From contig JAFEDR010000010.1 in NCBI GenBank assembly GCA_018241525.1, positions 721,364-785,363 on the forward strand: a DNA stretch of 64,000 nt, written 5' to 3'. This DNA comes from Pseudomonadota bacterium (GTDB taxonomy: Bacteria; Pseudomonadota; Gammaproteobacteria; Steroidobacterales; Steroidobacteraceae). Positions 1 to 7,450 of the stretch are shown piece by piece. The stretch's first letter is position 1. Each line of letters begins with the position of its first letter. The notes beneath the pieces were generated by a model, which worked only from the letters and a program-made list of their open reading frames with translations, had not been told where the DNA came from and did not search any database. Position numbers and translations under genes: made by a program.

Positions 1-175
1 CGCGCGCGGCCGCCAGCGCCTCCTCGGCATGGATCGCGACGGTCGCGCCGTAGGCCGGCGCCAGCCGCTCGGCACGCGCGAGCAGCGCCTGCATCCATTC
101 CACCGGCGAGAGCCGCTGCGCGGCGAACCGGTCGATCGCCTCGCGCGCGCTCAGGTAGGCGAGTTCCTCGCTCAT
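1..175 (-). CDS. Amidase signature family protein, N-terminal fragment
   Basis: Only the first 58 codons lie in the window; the rest is beyond position 1. The N-terminus has the layout seen before the catalytic core of GatA-like amidases: an acidic start, a short helix, then the LSPVEWMQALLARAERL stretch and an EEALAAAR end. Amidase-signature enzymes hydrolyse amides with a Ser-cisSer-Lys triad, but that core is not visible here, so substrate and activity cannot be judged. The ATG overlaps the stop of the upstream gene (ATGA at 172-175), so the two genes are probably translated together. The family call rests on the N-terminal pattern only. Confidence 0.6.
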   Translation of the reverse strand, partial: MSEELAYLSAREAIDRFAAQRLSPVEWMQALLARAERLAPAYGATVAIHAEEALAAAR

Positions 176-882
176 CCGCGGCCGCGCCGGCCGCCTCCCG
201 GCGGTGCCCGACCGGGGGCGGCGAGCCGCGGCTTCGGCAGGCCGGGCGCCAGGCCCGCCGCGGCCACCGGTGCCCCGAGCCCGTGGCGGAATGGCACGAC
301 GCCGGCCCAGACCGGCCACGCCTGATCGCGGGCGGGCTCCGCGGGATCGCCGCTGCGGACCTTGGCCGAAGCGGCATCGATCGGCATCGACAGCACGTGC
401 GTCGCACCGAGCTCGCGCTTGTGGACCGGGCGCAGCGCGTCCCAGCGGCCGGGAAACCAGTGCTCGCTGAACGCCCGCAGCACGCGCAGCTTCTCCTCGG
501 GCGCGGTCACCGGCTCGGGCCGGCCGAACAGCATCGCGCAGCGGTAGTTCGCGGTATGGTTGAATGCCGACCGCGCCAGCACCCAGCCGTCCATGAGGTA
601 CACGGTGAGGCACACCTCCCCGCCCGACGCGTTGGCCCGAAGCATCCGGCTCGCGATGCTGCCGTGCCAGTAGACGCGCGCGCCGATCCGCCAGTGCAGC
701 GTCGGCGTCGCGACCGGGCGACCGTCGACGACGTGCGCAACGACACAGGTCGCGCCGGCATCGAGGATGCCGTGCACGGTCTCGGCGTCGTAGCGGGCGA
801 GCTCGCGGACCCGGCGGACCCGGGTGAAGTCGTCACGGGTCCGCCGGCCCGGGCCGTGCGCGCGCCGCCTCTGCTCGACCAT
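172..882 (-). CDS. Pyridoxamine 5'-phosphate oxidase family (FMN-binding split-barrel) protein
   Basis: A 236-residue protein resembling the Pyridox_ox_2/NimA-like branch of flavin split-barrel proteins. Visible signs are the start region with RRVRELARYDAETVHGILD, then CVVAHVVDGRPVATPTL, the YWHGSIASRML stretch and a conserved NHTANYRCAMLFG segment. Members bind FMN and act as small oxidoreductases or protect against nitro compounds; the substrate here is unknown. The start is the ATG at 882, because the frame has no better start further in. It is divergent from truC, and the 5' ends of the two genes overlap if truC starts at GTG 856. The amidase gene follows with a 4-nt overlap. The C-terminal 30 residues are Gly/Pro/Ala-rich. 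Confidence 0.75.
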   Translation of the reverse strand: MVEQRRRAHGPGRRTRDDFTRVRRVRELARYDAETVHGILDAGATCVVAHVVDGRPVATPTLHWRIGARVYWHGSIASRMLRANASGGEVCLTVYLMDGWVLARSAFNHTANYRCAMLFGRPEPVTAPEEKLRVLRAFSEHWFPGRWDALRPVHKRELGATHVLSMPIDAASAKVRSGDPAEPARDQAWPVWAGVVPFRHGLGAPVAAAGLAPGLPKPRLAAPGRAPPGGGRRGRG

Positions 883-1647
883 GTCAACGCCTCCGCGGCG
901 CGCCGTGCGCCGCGCGCAGTATGCCCTGAGCCACGCCTCGAAATCCTCCACGCCGACGATGCGCTGGTGGCGATCGCGAAGCCCTCCGGGCTGCTCGTGC
1001 ATCGCACCGGACTCGAGCCGCGCGCGACGACCTTCGCCGTGCAGCAGCTGCGCGACCAGCTGGGCCGGCACGTCTGGCCGGTGCATCGCCTCGATCGCGC
1101 GACGTCTGGCGTGCTGCTGTTCGCGCTGTCGCCGGAGGTGCTCGCGATCCTCGCCGCGTCGTTCGCCGCCGGCGCCGTCGCGAAGCGCTATCTCGCGGTC
1201 GTGCGCGGCTGGCCGCCGCCCGCGCTGACGATCGACCACCCGCTCGCGCGCCTGGCCGACGAGGCCGAGGGCCCCGCCCGCGCGGCGTCGACCCGGCTCG
1301 AGCGGCTCGCGACGATCGAGCTGCCGCTGCGCGTCGACCGCTACCCGACGAGCCGCTACGCGCTGGTCGCGCTAGAGCCCGTCAGCGGCCGGCGCCACCA
1401 GCTGCGGCGGCACCTCAAGCACGCCGGCCACCCGATCCTCGGCGACACGACCTATGGCCAGGGCCGGCACAACCGCCACTTCCGCGAGCGCTTCGGGCTG
1501 ACGCGACTGCTGCTGCACGCCGCGGCGCTGCGGTTCGATCATCCGCTCGATCGTCAGCCGCTGAGCATCGAGGCCGAGCCGCCGGCCGACTTCGCGCGGG
1601 TCGTCGCCGCCTGCGGGCTCGCGGCCGCGACCGCGACCGAGCGATGA
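856..1647 (+). CDS. truC: tRNA pseudouridine synthase C (position 65)
   Basis: RluA/TruC-type pseudouridine synthase. It modifies uridine in tRNA, position 65 in E. coli. After a short N-terminal tail the protein follows E. coli TruC closely: LEILHADDALVAIAKPSG, the catalytic motif HRLDRATSGVLLF with the active Asp, the RYLAVVRGW strand, and RRHQLRRHLKHAGHPILGD near the end. No ATG exists in frame near the family start, so the GTG at 856 is used, giving about 35 extra residues and a 27-nt overlap with the divergent gene. The true start could be a rarer codon nearer 930. The 3' end overlaps the lipid kinase gene by 4 nt. Confidence 0.85.
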   Translation: MRAPPLLDHVNASAARRAPRAVCPEPRLEILHADDALVAIAKPSGLLVHRTGLEPRATTFAVQQLRDQLGRHVWPVHRLDRATSGVLLFALSPEVLAILAASFAAGAVAKRYLAVVRGWPPPALTIDHPLARLADEAEGPARAASTRLERLATIELPLRVDRYPTSRYALVALEPVSGRRHQLRRHLKHAGHPILGDTTYGQGRHNRHFRERFGLTRLLLHAAALRFDHPLDRQPLSIEAEPPADFARVVAACGLAAATATER

Positions 1648-2543
1648 GCCTGCCGGTGCTCGCCATCGTCAACCCGGCCGCGGGCGGCGGCCGCGCCCAA
1701 CGCCGCTGGACGCAGCTCGCCCGCGCGCTCGAGGCCGCTGGCGTCGCGTTCGAGCAGGTCACGACGCACCGCGCGGGCGAGGCGACCGAGCTCGCGCGCG
1801 CCGGGCTCGCCGCCGGGCCGCGCACGCTGCTCGCGGTCGGCGGCGACGGCACGCTGCACGAGGTGCTGAACGGCGCGCTCGGCGGCGCGCGCCGACCCCG
1901 CCTCGCGGTCGCGCCGTTCGGCACCGGCAACGACTGGGCGCGCGAGATGGCCGCGCCACGCGAGCCGGCGGCCTTCGCGCGCATGCTTGCCGCCGGCCGG
2001 GTGCGCGCCGTCGACGCCGGACGCATCGATTACCGCGAGGCGGGCGCGCCGGCGGCGCGCTTCTTCATCAACGTCGCCGGCGCGGGCTACGACAGCTACG
2101 TGCTCGAGCAGCTCGAGGGGCGCAGCAAGCAGCCGCTCGCCTACTTGCGGGCCGTGATCGCCGGCCTCGCGCGCTACCGCGCGCCGCGCTTCAAGCTCGC
2201 CGGCGACGGCGTACGCCTCGAAGGGCCGCTGTTCGTCGCCTTCGCCATGCTCGGCCAGGCCTGCGGCGGCGGCATGCGCTTCGCGCCGGTGGCACGACCC
2301 GACGACGGCCTGCTCGACCTGGTGGCCATCGAGCACCTGTCGAGGGCGAGCGCGCTCTGGCGGCTCGCCAAGATCTACACCGGCACGCTGCTGCGCGATC
2401 CCGCGGTCCGGCATGCGACGCTGCGCGAGCTCTCGATCGACGCCGAGCCGCCGGCGCGCCTCGAGGCCGACGGCCAGCTGCTCGGCCATACCCCGGCGAC
2501 GCTGACCGTCCTGCCCAAGGCGGTGGAGTTCGTCGTGCCGTGA
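1644..2543 (+). CDS. YegS/DAGK-family lipid kinase
   Basis: A 299-residue member of the diacylglycerol kinase catalytic family, which phosphorylates lipids with ATP at the inner membrane face. Key motifs are NPAAGGG near residue 10, the nucleotide-binding GGDGTLHEVLNG at about 66-77, and PFGTGNDWAREM at about 92-103. The C-terminal half has the expected FVAFAMLGQACGGGMRFAPVARPDDGLLDLV block. Length fits YegS (299 in E. coli). Its ATG overlaps the truC stop (ATGA), so it is translationally coupled. The genes that follow encode membrane and lipase proteins, which suggests a lipid-processing cluster. The real substrate (phosphatidylglycerol, diacylglycerol or other) cannot be read from sequence. 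Confidence 0.85.
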   Translation: MSLPVLAIVNPAAGGGRAQRRWTQLARALEAAGVAFEQVTTHRAGEATELARAGLAAGPRTLLAVGGDGTLHEVLNGALGGARRPRLAVAPFGTGNDWAREMAAPREPAAFARMLAAGRVRAVDAGRIDYREAGAPAARFFINVAGAGYDSYVLEQLEGRSKQPLAYLRAVIAGLARYRAPRFKLAGDGVRLEGPLFVAFAMLGQACGGGMRFAPVARPDDGLLDLVAIEHLSRASALWRLAKIYTGTLLRDPAVRHATLRELSIDAEPPARLEADGQLLGHTPATLTVLPKAVEFVVP

Positions 2544-2574
2544 GATGCTAGGCACCCGGCCACCGGTGAGCGGC

Positions 2575-2925
2575 ATGTACGAGAAGCGTTCCGATCGACT
2601 CGCACCTCCGAGGGTCTTCCTGCGCCGGCTCGCGCGGCACGCGGCGCTGACGCTTGCGCTGATCGCCGTGTCGCTCGCCGCGGGCATGCTCGGCTACCAC
2701 GCGCTCGAGCACCTCGGCTGGACCGATGCCTACTTGAACGCAGCGATGCTGCTGGGCGGGATGGGCCCGGTCGACCCGCCGCGCACCGAGGCCGGCAAGC
2801 TGTTCGCCGGTACCTACGCGCTCTACTGCGGGCTGGTCGTGATCGTCGCCGCCGGCATCCTGCTGGCGCCGTTCCTGCACCGGCTGATGCACCGCTTCCA
2901 CCTCGAAACCGGCCGCGACCCGTGA
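2575..2925 (+). CDS. Two-helix membrane protein with ion-channel-like layout
   Basis: About 116 residues from the ATG at 2575 (an upstream in-frame ATG at 2545 is possible). There are two hydrophobic helices, about residues 23-43 and 77-97, separated by a loop LNAAMLLGGMGPVDPP that sits where a pore helix and selectivity filter lie in two-helix potassium channels. The filter itself (TVGYG-like) is absent and GGMGP is found instead. I recall similar uncharacterised proteins in proteobacteria, so this is a conserved hypothetical protein with no known function. It ends in a basic/His tail (HRLMHRFH). The stop overlaps the GTG of the patatin gene (2922-2925), suggesting one transcript. Confidence 0.6.
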   Translation: MYEKRSDRLAPPRVFLRRLARHAALTLALIAVSLAAGMLGYHALEHLGWTDAYLNAAMLLGGMGPVDPPRTEAGKLFAGTYALYCGLVVIVAAGILLAPFLHRLMHRFHLETGRDP

Positions 2926-5117
2926 GCGTCTCCGCCCGGCACCGCGCCGTGCTCGGCGTGCTCGCACTGCTGGGCGTGCTCGCGGCGCCCGCGAGCCGTG
3001 CCGAGGCCGCGCCGACGCGGCCGAAGGTCTGCCTCGTGCTCTCGGGCGGGGGCGCCCGCGGCATTGCGCACATCGGCGTGCTGCGCGTGCTCGAGGAACT
3101 GCACGTGCCGATCGACTGCCTGGTCGGTACCAGCGCCGGGGCGATCATCGGCGGCGCGTACGCGGCCGGCGCCTCGCCCGACCAGATCGAGACGGCGATG
3201 CGCACCGCCGACTGGGACCGGCTGCTGACCGACCAGCCGGAGCGCGCCGAGCGCTCGCCGTACGCCAAGGAACTCGACCGCGAACAGCTCGGCGCCGCCG
3301 AGGTGGGCCAGCGCGGCGCCGGGCTGCTGCTGCCGCGCGGCGTCGTGACCGGGCAGCACCTGCAGTTCTACCTGCAGGCGCTGGTCGCGCCGGCGGCGCG
3401 CGGGCCGTTCGACGCGCTGCCGATCCCCTACCGCGCGATCGCCACCGACTTCGAGAGCGGCGAGATGGTGGTGCTCGACCACGGCGATCTGGCGGCCGCG
3501 ATCCGCGCCAGCATGTCGGTGCCGGGCGCGTTCGCGCCGGTCGAGATCGACGGCCGGCTGCTGGTCGACGGCGGCCTGGTGCGCAACGTCGGCATCGACG
3601 TCGCCCGTCGGCTCGGCGCCGAGCGCGTGATCGTGGTCAATGTCGGCACGCCGCTGCTGCGCCGCGCCGAACTCGGCTCGCTGCTGTCGGCGGCCGAGCA
3701 GACGCTGACGATCCTGACCGAGCAGAACGTCGCGAACTCGATCGCCACCCTCGGACCCGACGACGTGCTGATCCGGCCCGAGCTCGGCAACTTCAGCTCC
3801 ACCGACTTCGCCCACGGCACCTCGCAGATCCCGGCCGCCGAGGCGGCGACGCGCGCCGCCGCGCCGCGCCTCGCCGCGCTCGCCGTCGCCCCGGACGAGT
3901 ACCAGCACTGGGTCGCGGCGCACCGGCGCGAACGCGACGAGCCGCGCTACGCGCGCCTCGAGCTCGATACCACGGGCCTGACGCGCGTCGCCCCGGCAGC
4001 CGTGCGCCGCCTGGTCGGCGCCGACCTCGATCCGGCGGACCCCGACGCCGTGATCCGCGAGATCCTGCGCACCGACGACTTCGAGTCCGTGGTCGGCACG
4101 GTCGTGCCGGGCAGCGACGGGGCGACGCTGGTGCTGCGGCCGGTCGAGAAGCCCTGGGGCCCGAACTATGTGCACGCGGCCGGCGAGCTCGCGACCGACT
4201 TCGCCGGCGAGAGCGACTTCCTGCTGTCGCTCGACCACCGCGCCACCTGGCTGAACGACCGCGGCCTCGAGTGGCGCAACCGGGTGCGGCTCGGCTGGAC
4301 GAACTCGCTCGACACCGAGCTGCGCCAGCCGCTCGACGCCGCGCGCCACAGCTTCGTCGCGCCGACGCTCGAGCTCAGCCAGCAGCAGCGCAGCCTGTAC
4401 GCCGACCACGACCCGCTCGGCACGTACCGGCTGCGCCGCTTGCGCGGCGGCATCGACCTCGGCGTGCTGCTGGGCGCCTACGGCGAGCTGCGGGTCGGCC
4501 TCGAAAGCGGCTTCGACAGCGTCGCGCTGACGAGCGGCGAGCCGGTGCAGCCCGATCGGCGCGAGCGCGTCGCGGCCTGGCGTGCCTCGCTGGTCCTCGA
4601 CCGGCTCGACGACCTCGACTTCCCGCGGCACGGCTTCCTGCTGAGCGCCGATGCGCACCTCGCGCGCCGCATGCTGGGCAGCGAGACCACCTACGACCGC
4701 GTCGCGGTCGAGGCCCAGCAGGCCTTCGGCAGCGAGCGCACCAGCTTCCTGTTCGCGGCGCGCTACGACAGCGCGCTCGGCGGCACGCTGCCGCTCGCCG
4801 AGGCGTTCACGCTCGGCGGCTTCCAGAACCTGTCGGGACTGAAGCGCGACCAGCTGCTCGCGAGCCGCGTCGCGTTCGTGCGCGCGGTGGTGCGCGAGCG
4901 GCTCGCCACCTTTGCGCCGTTCCTGCCGGCGCTGTACGGCGGCGTGTCGCTCGAGGGCGCCGACGTCGGCGGGCGCTTCGACGGCAGCGGCGTCAGCCGC
5001 CTGTACGGCGGCGCGCTGTTCCTGTCGGCCGACAGCGCGATCGGGCCGCTCTACCTCGGCCTCGGCGTCGCCGAGCACAGCTTCGTGTCGCTCTACCTGA
5101 GCGTCGGCCGGCCCTGA
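2922..5117 (+). CDS. Patatin-like phospholipase with POTRA and outer-membrane barrel (PlpD-like, type Vd)
   Basis: A 731-residue protein whose size and layout match PlpD of Pseudomonas (type Vd autotransporter). A signal peptide covers about residues 1-29. The patatin domain (about 35-330) has GGGARGIAHIG as oxyanion loop, the GTSAG nucleophile elbow with Ser71, and the DGG motif with Asp216, giving the Ser-Asp dyad. A POTRA-like segment follows (about 340-415, ADLDPADPDAVIREILRTDDFESV). The rest looks like a 16-strand Omp85/FhaC-type barrel, alternating, with the late motif FTLGGFQNLSGLKRDQL. The lipase is expected to be secreted and displayed or released outside. The GTG start overlaps the preceding stop (GTGA). 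Confidence 0.85.
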   Translation: MSVSARHRAVLGVLALLGVLAAPASRAEAAPTRPKVCLVLSGGGARGIAHIGVLRVLEELHVPIDCLVGTSAGAIIGGAYAAGASPDQIETAMRTADWDRLLTDQPERAERSPYAKELDREQLGAAEVGQRGAGLLLPRGVVTGQHLQFYLQALVAPAARGPFDALPIPYRAIATDFESGEMVVLDHGDLAAAIRASMSVPGAFAPVEIDGRLLVDGGLVRNVGIDVARRLGAERVIVVNVGTPLLRRAELGSLLSAAEQTLTILTEQNVANSIATLGPDDVLIRPELGNFSSTDFAHGTSQIPAAEAATRAAAPRLAALAVAPDEYQHWVAAHRRERDEPRYARLELDTTGLTRVAPAAVRRLVGADLDPADPDAVIREILRTDDFESVVGTVVPGSDGATLVLRPVEKPWGPNYVHAAGELATDFAGESDFLLSLDHRATWLNDRGLEWRNRVRLGWTNSLDTELRQPLDAARHSFVAPTLELSQQQRSLYADHDPLGTYRLRRLRGGIDLGVLLGAYGELRVGLESGFDSVALTSGEPVQPDRRERVAAWRASLVLDRLDDLDFPRHGFLLSADAHLARRMLGSETTYDRVAVEAQQAFGSERTSFLFAARYDSALGGTLPLAEAFTLGGFQNLSGLKRDQLLASRVAFVRAVVRERLATFAPFLPALYGGVSLEGADVGGRFDGSGVSRLYGGALFLSADSAIGPLYLGLGVAEHSFVSLYLSVGRP

Positions 5118-5127
5118 GCTGCGCACG

Positions 5128-5982
5128 ATGAGCGCACCGGCAGCGCATCCGCGGCGGCGCCTGGCGCTCGCGGTGCTGGCCGCGCTGCTGCTCCTGCACC
5201 TCGCGGCGTTCGGGCTGTACGCGCTGCGCGAGCGGCAGTCGCAGCTGCTCAGCCTCTACCTCGACGCGCGCGACCAGTGGAAGGCCGGCCATCACGAGCT
5301 GGCCGCACGCGAGTACCGCGAGTTCCTCGCGGCGCGCCCGGGGGCGACCTGGCCGGTGGTGCTGGTGCGCGCCTTCCCCGACGCCGCCAGCGCCTGGTTC
5401 GCGCTCGGCCGCGTCGAGGCCGAGCGCGGCGCCGTCGACGCGGCGCTGGCCGCGTTCCGGCAGTCGATGGCGCTCGAGGCCTCGCGCGGCCGGCGCGAGT
5501 ACCGCGACCTGCTGCTCGAGAGCGGCCGTGGCGCCGCGCTCGCGGCATTCGCGCGCGCCGAGCTCGCGCAGGACCCGCACTCGCCGCTCGCCGCCAAGGA
5601 CCTCGGCGCGGCGCTGCTCGCGACCGGCGACCCTGCTGGGGCCTCGGCCGCCTACCTGCGCGCGCTCGAGGATCTGCCGGCGTACCTCGCGGTGCACGAT
5701 CCGGCCATGGTCGACCGGCTCTCCTCGCAGGAGGCCGACCTGATCAACCTGTGGTCGGTGGCGCGGCGGCTCGCCGGCGACCGCACCGGCGCGGACCTCG
5801 GCTGCGAGCGCCTGACGCGCCGCGCGCCGCCGCCGGCGCACGTCGACCGGCTGTGCCGGGCGTACCTGCTGGCCGACGCCGGCGACCCGGCGGGCGCGCG
5901 GGCGGAACTCGCCGCCTACCAGCCGCCGGCGCCCGAGCACCAGGCGCTTGCCGACGCGCTGGCGGCGCGCCTGCCCCGCTAG
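5128..5982 (+). CDS. Membrane-anchored TPR repeat protein
   Basis: A 284-residue protein with one N-terminal transmembrane segment (about residues 10-31) followed by helical repeats of TPR type, for example SAWFALGRVEAERGAVDAALAAFRQSM and AAKDLGAALLATGDPAGASAAYLRALE. No enzyme motif is visible. It probably faces the periplasm and binds a partner protein. It begins 10 nt after the PlpD-like gene, so a role in assembly or regulation of that secreted phospholipase is an inference. Its TAG stop shares the four bases CTAG (5979-5982) with the stop of the convergent oxidoreductase gene. Confidence 0.7.
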   Translation: MSAPAAHPRRRLALAVLAALLLLHLAAFGLYALRERQSQLLSLYLDARDQWKAGHHELAAREYREFLAARPGATWPVVLVRAFPDAASAWFALGRVEAERGAVDAALAAFRQSMALEASRGRREYRDLLLESGRGAALAAFARAELAQDPHSPLAAKDLGAALLATGDPAGASAAYLRALEDLPAYLAVHDPAMVDRLSSQEADLINLWSVARRLAGDRTGADLGCERLTRRAPPPAHVDRLCRAYLLADAGDPAGARAELAAYQPPAPEHQALADALAARLPR

Positions 5983-6932
5983 CCCCTCTCGCCCCGCACC
6001 AGCGCGGCGATGCGGATCGCGGTCTCGAGCGCGGCGCGCCCCTCGGCGCCGCCGACGAGCGGCGCGCGTCCGCCGCGGATCGAGTCGACGAAGGCCTGGA
6101 TCTCGGCGAGCAGCGCGTCACCCTGCTCGTACGTGCGCTCGTCGATCGCCACCTGCGGCAGGTCGCCCACCGCCGGCGCGGCGCCCTTGCGGATCACGGT
6201 CAGGATCTTCTGCTGCAGGTCGAGCGACAGGTATGCCTCGTCCTCGAACAGCCGCAGCTTGCGCTCGGTCTTGAGGCTGACGCGGCTGGCGGTGACGTTC
6301 GCGACGCAGCCGGACTCGAAGGTCAGCCGGGCATTGGCGATGTCGAGGTCGTCGGAGAAGACCTTGGCGCCGATCGCCTCGGCCGAGCGCAGCGGCGAGC
6401 GCACGATGCTCTGGATCAGGTCGATGTCGTGGATCATCAGGTCGAGCACGACGCTGACGTCGGTGCCGCGCTGGCGGAACGGTGCGAGCCGCGCCGACTC
6501 GATGAAGCGCGGCCGCGTGACGATGCCCTCGATCGCCCGCACGGCGCTGTTGAAGCGCTCCAGGTGGCCGACCTGCAGCACGCGCCCGGCCCGCGCCGCG
6601 GTCGCGATCAGATCCTCGGCCTCGGCGACCGTGGTCGTGATCGGCTTCTCGACCAGCACGTGGATGCCCGCCTCGAGGCAGGCCTTCGCGATCGGGTGGT
6701 GCTGCGGCGTCGGCGTCGCGATCGACACCGCCTCGACCGCACCCAGCAGCTCGCGCCAGTCGGCGTGCGCGGCGACGCCGAGCTCGGCCGCGACCGCGGC
6801 GCGCGTCGCCGGGACGGGGTCCGCGATCCCCACCAGCCGGCAGCCCGCCAGCGAGGCCCACTTCTGCGCGTGGAACCGGCCGAGGTATCCGACGCCGATG
6901 ACCGCCGCCCGCAACTCGCCGCTCCCGGCCAT
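5979..6932 (-). CDS. Gfo/Idh/MocA family NAD(P)-dependent oxidoreductase
   Basis: A 317-residue dehydrogenase. The Rossmann fold starts at AAVIGVGYLGRFHAQKW, the sugar-dehydrogenase signature HVLVEKPITTT carries the EKP lysine at about residue 96, and the second domain has the conserved DLMIHDIDLI with the His that usually acts in catalysis. Members oxidise or reduce sugars and sugar nucleotides, including the GnnA step of 2,3-diamino sugar lipid A synthesis in some bacteria. No gnnB or lpx gene is next to it here, so the substrate stays open. A perfect TATAAT lies on this strand at 6992-6997. The gene stands alone and converges on the TPR gene. Confidence 0.8.
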   Translation of the reverse strand: MAGSGELRAAVIGVGYLGRFHAQKWASLAGCRLVGIADPVPATRAAVAAELGVAAHADWRELLGAVEAVSIATPTPQHHPIAKACLEAGIHVLVEKPITTTVAEAEDLIATAARAGRVLQVGHLERFNSAVRAIEGIVTRPRFIESARLAPFRQRGTDVSVVLDLMIHDIDLIQSIVRSPLRSAEAIGAKVFSDDLDIANARLTFESGCVANVTASRVSLKTERKLRLFEDEAYLSLDLQQKILTVIRKGAAPAVGDLPQVAIDERTYEQGDALLAEIQAFVDSIRGGRAPLVGGAEGRAALETAIRIAALVRGERG

Positions 6933-6991
6933 GTCCTACCCCCTGCGTGCGTCCGACCCGCCGCCGGTTGTCCGCCGCGGTGCCGCTCGCC

Positions 6992-6997
6992 ATTATA
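6992..6997 (-). promoter_or_regulatory. Candidate -10 box (TATAAT) for the oxidoreductase gene
   Basis: A perfect TATAAT on the reverse strand, about 60 nt before the ATG at 6932. No good -35 hexamer is seen 16-18 nt upstream. On the forward strand the same bases form CATTAT preceded by TTGTCC (6968-6973) at 17 nt spacing, which could serve the membrane protein gene at 7021. The site may therefore work in both directions. Confidence 0.4.
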
Positions 6998-7020
6998 GGC
7001 AGCCCCTGCTGGAGCCCCCG

Positions 7021-7365
7021 ATGTCCGCCGCCCCGCCGCCCGCCGCTGCCGAGCTGACGCCCGCCGAGGCGGCGCGGCGCGCCCGGCTGCGCCGCGAGCT
7101 CGTTATCTTCGGCATCGTCGGCGGCTTCGGCATCGTGCTGCTGCCGTTCCTGGTCTACCTCGCCGGCAGCGCGACGCTCGGGCCCTACGACGGCGGGCTG
7201 CTCACCTTCCTCGGCAAGCTCTACGGCGACCTGCTGCGGCTCTCGCCCGCCGCCCTCGGCCTGCTGCTCGGCCCTTATGTCATCTTCCAGGCCGTCCGGC
7301 TCCTGAGCCGGCCCCTGCGGCGGCCCGGCGCTGAGGCAAAACCGGAAGCTAGGGGTCTCCCCTAA
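7021..7365 (+). CDS. Small two-helix membrane protein, hypothetical
   Basis: A 114-residue protein I do not recognise. An N-terminal Ala/Pro-rich and then Arg-rich cytoplasmic part (about 1-27) is followed by two hydrophobic helices, about 28-50 and 72-94, and a basic tail. No catalytic motif is visible. The charge pattern suggests both ends in the cytoplasm. It starts 88 nt from the divergent oxidoreductase gene and ends 85 nt before the HDOD-GGDEF gene. A TTGTCC-17-CATTAT promoter candidate lies 24 nt upstream. Function unknown. Confidence 0.6.
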   Translation: MSAAPPPAAAELTPAEAARRARLRRELVIFGIVGGFGIVLLPFLVYLAGSATLGPYDGGLLTFLGKLYGDLLRLSPAALGLLLGPYVIFQAVRLLSRPLRRPGAEAKPEARGLP

Positions 7366-7450
7366 AGATTCAGCGAGCCCGGACGTTACAGGCTTCAGGA
7401 CCGGCGCGTCGGCGCCGGCAAAGATGGCCTGTCCCTCGGAGTCCGCTGGC

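Noticed and set aside
2823..5126. A 767-codon open frame opposite the patatin gene
   Set aside because: Low-complexity Arg/Ala/Val composition without motifs; it mirrors the codon pattern of the real gene.
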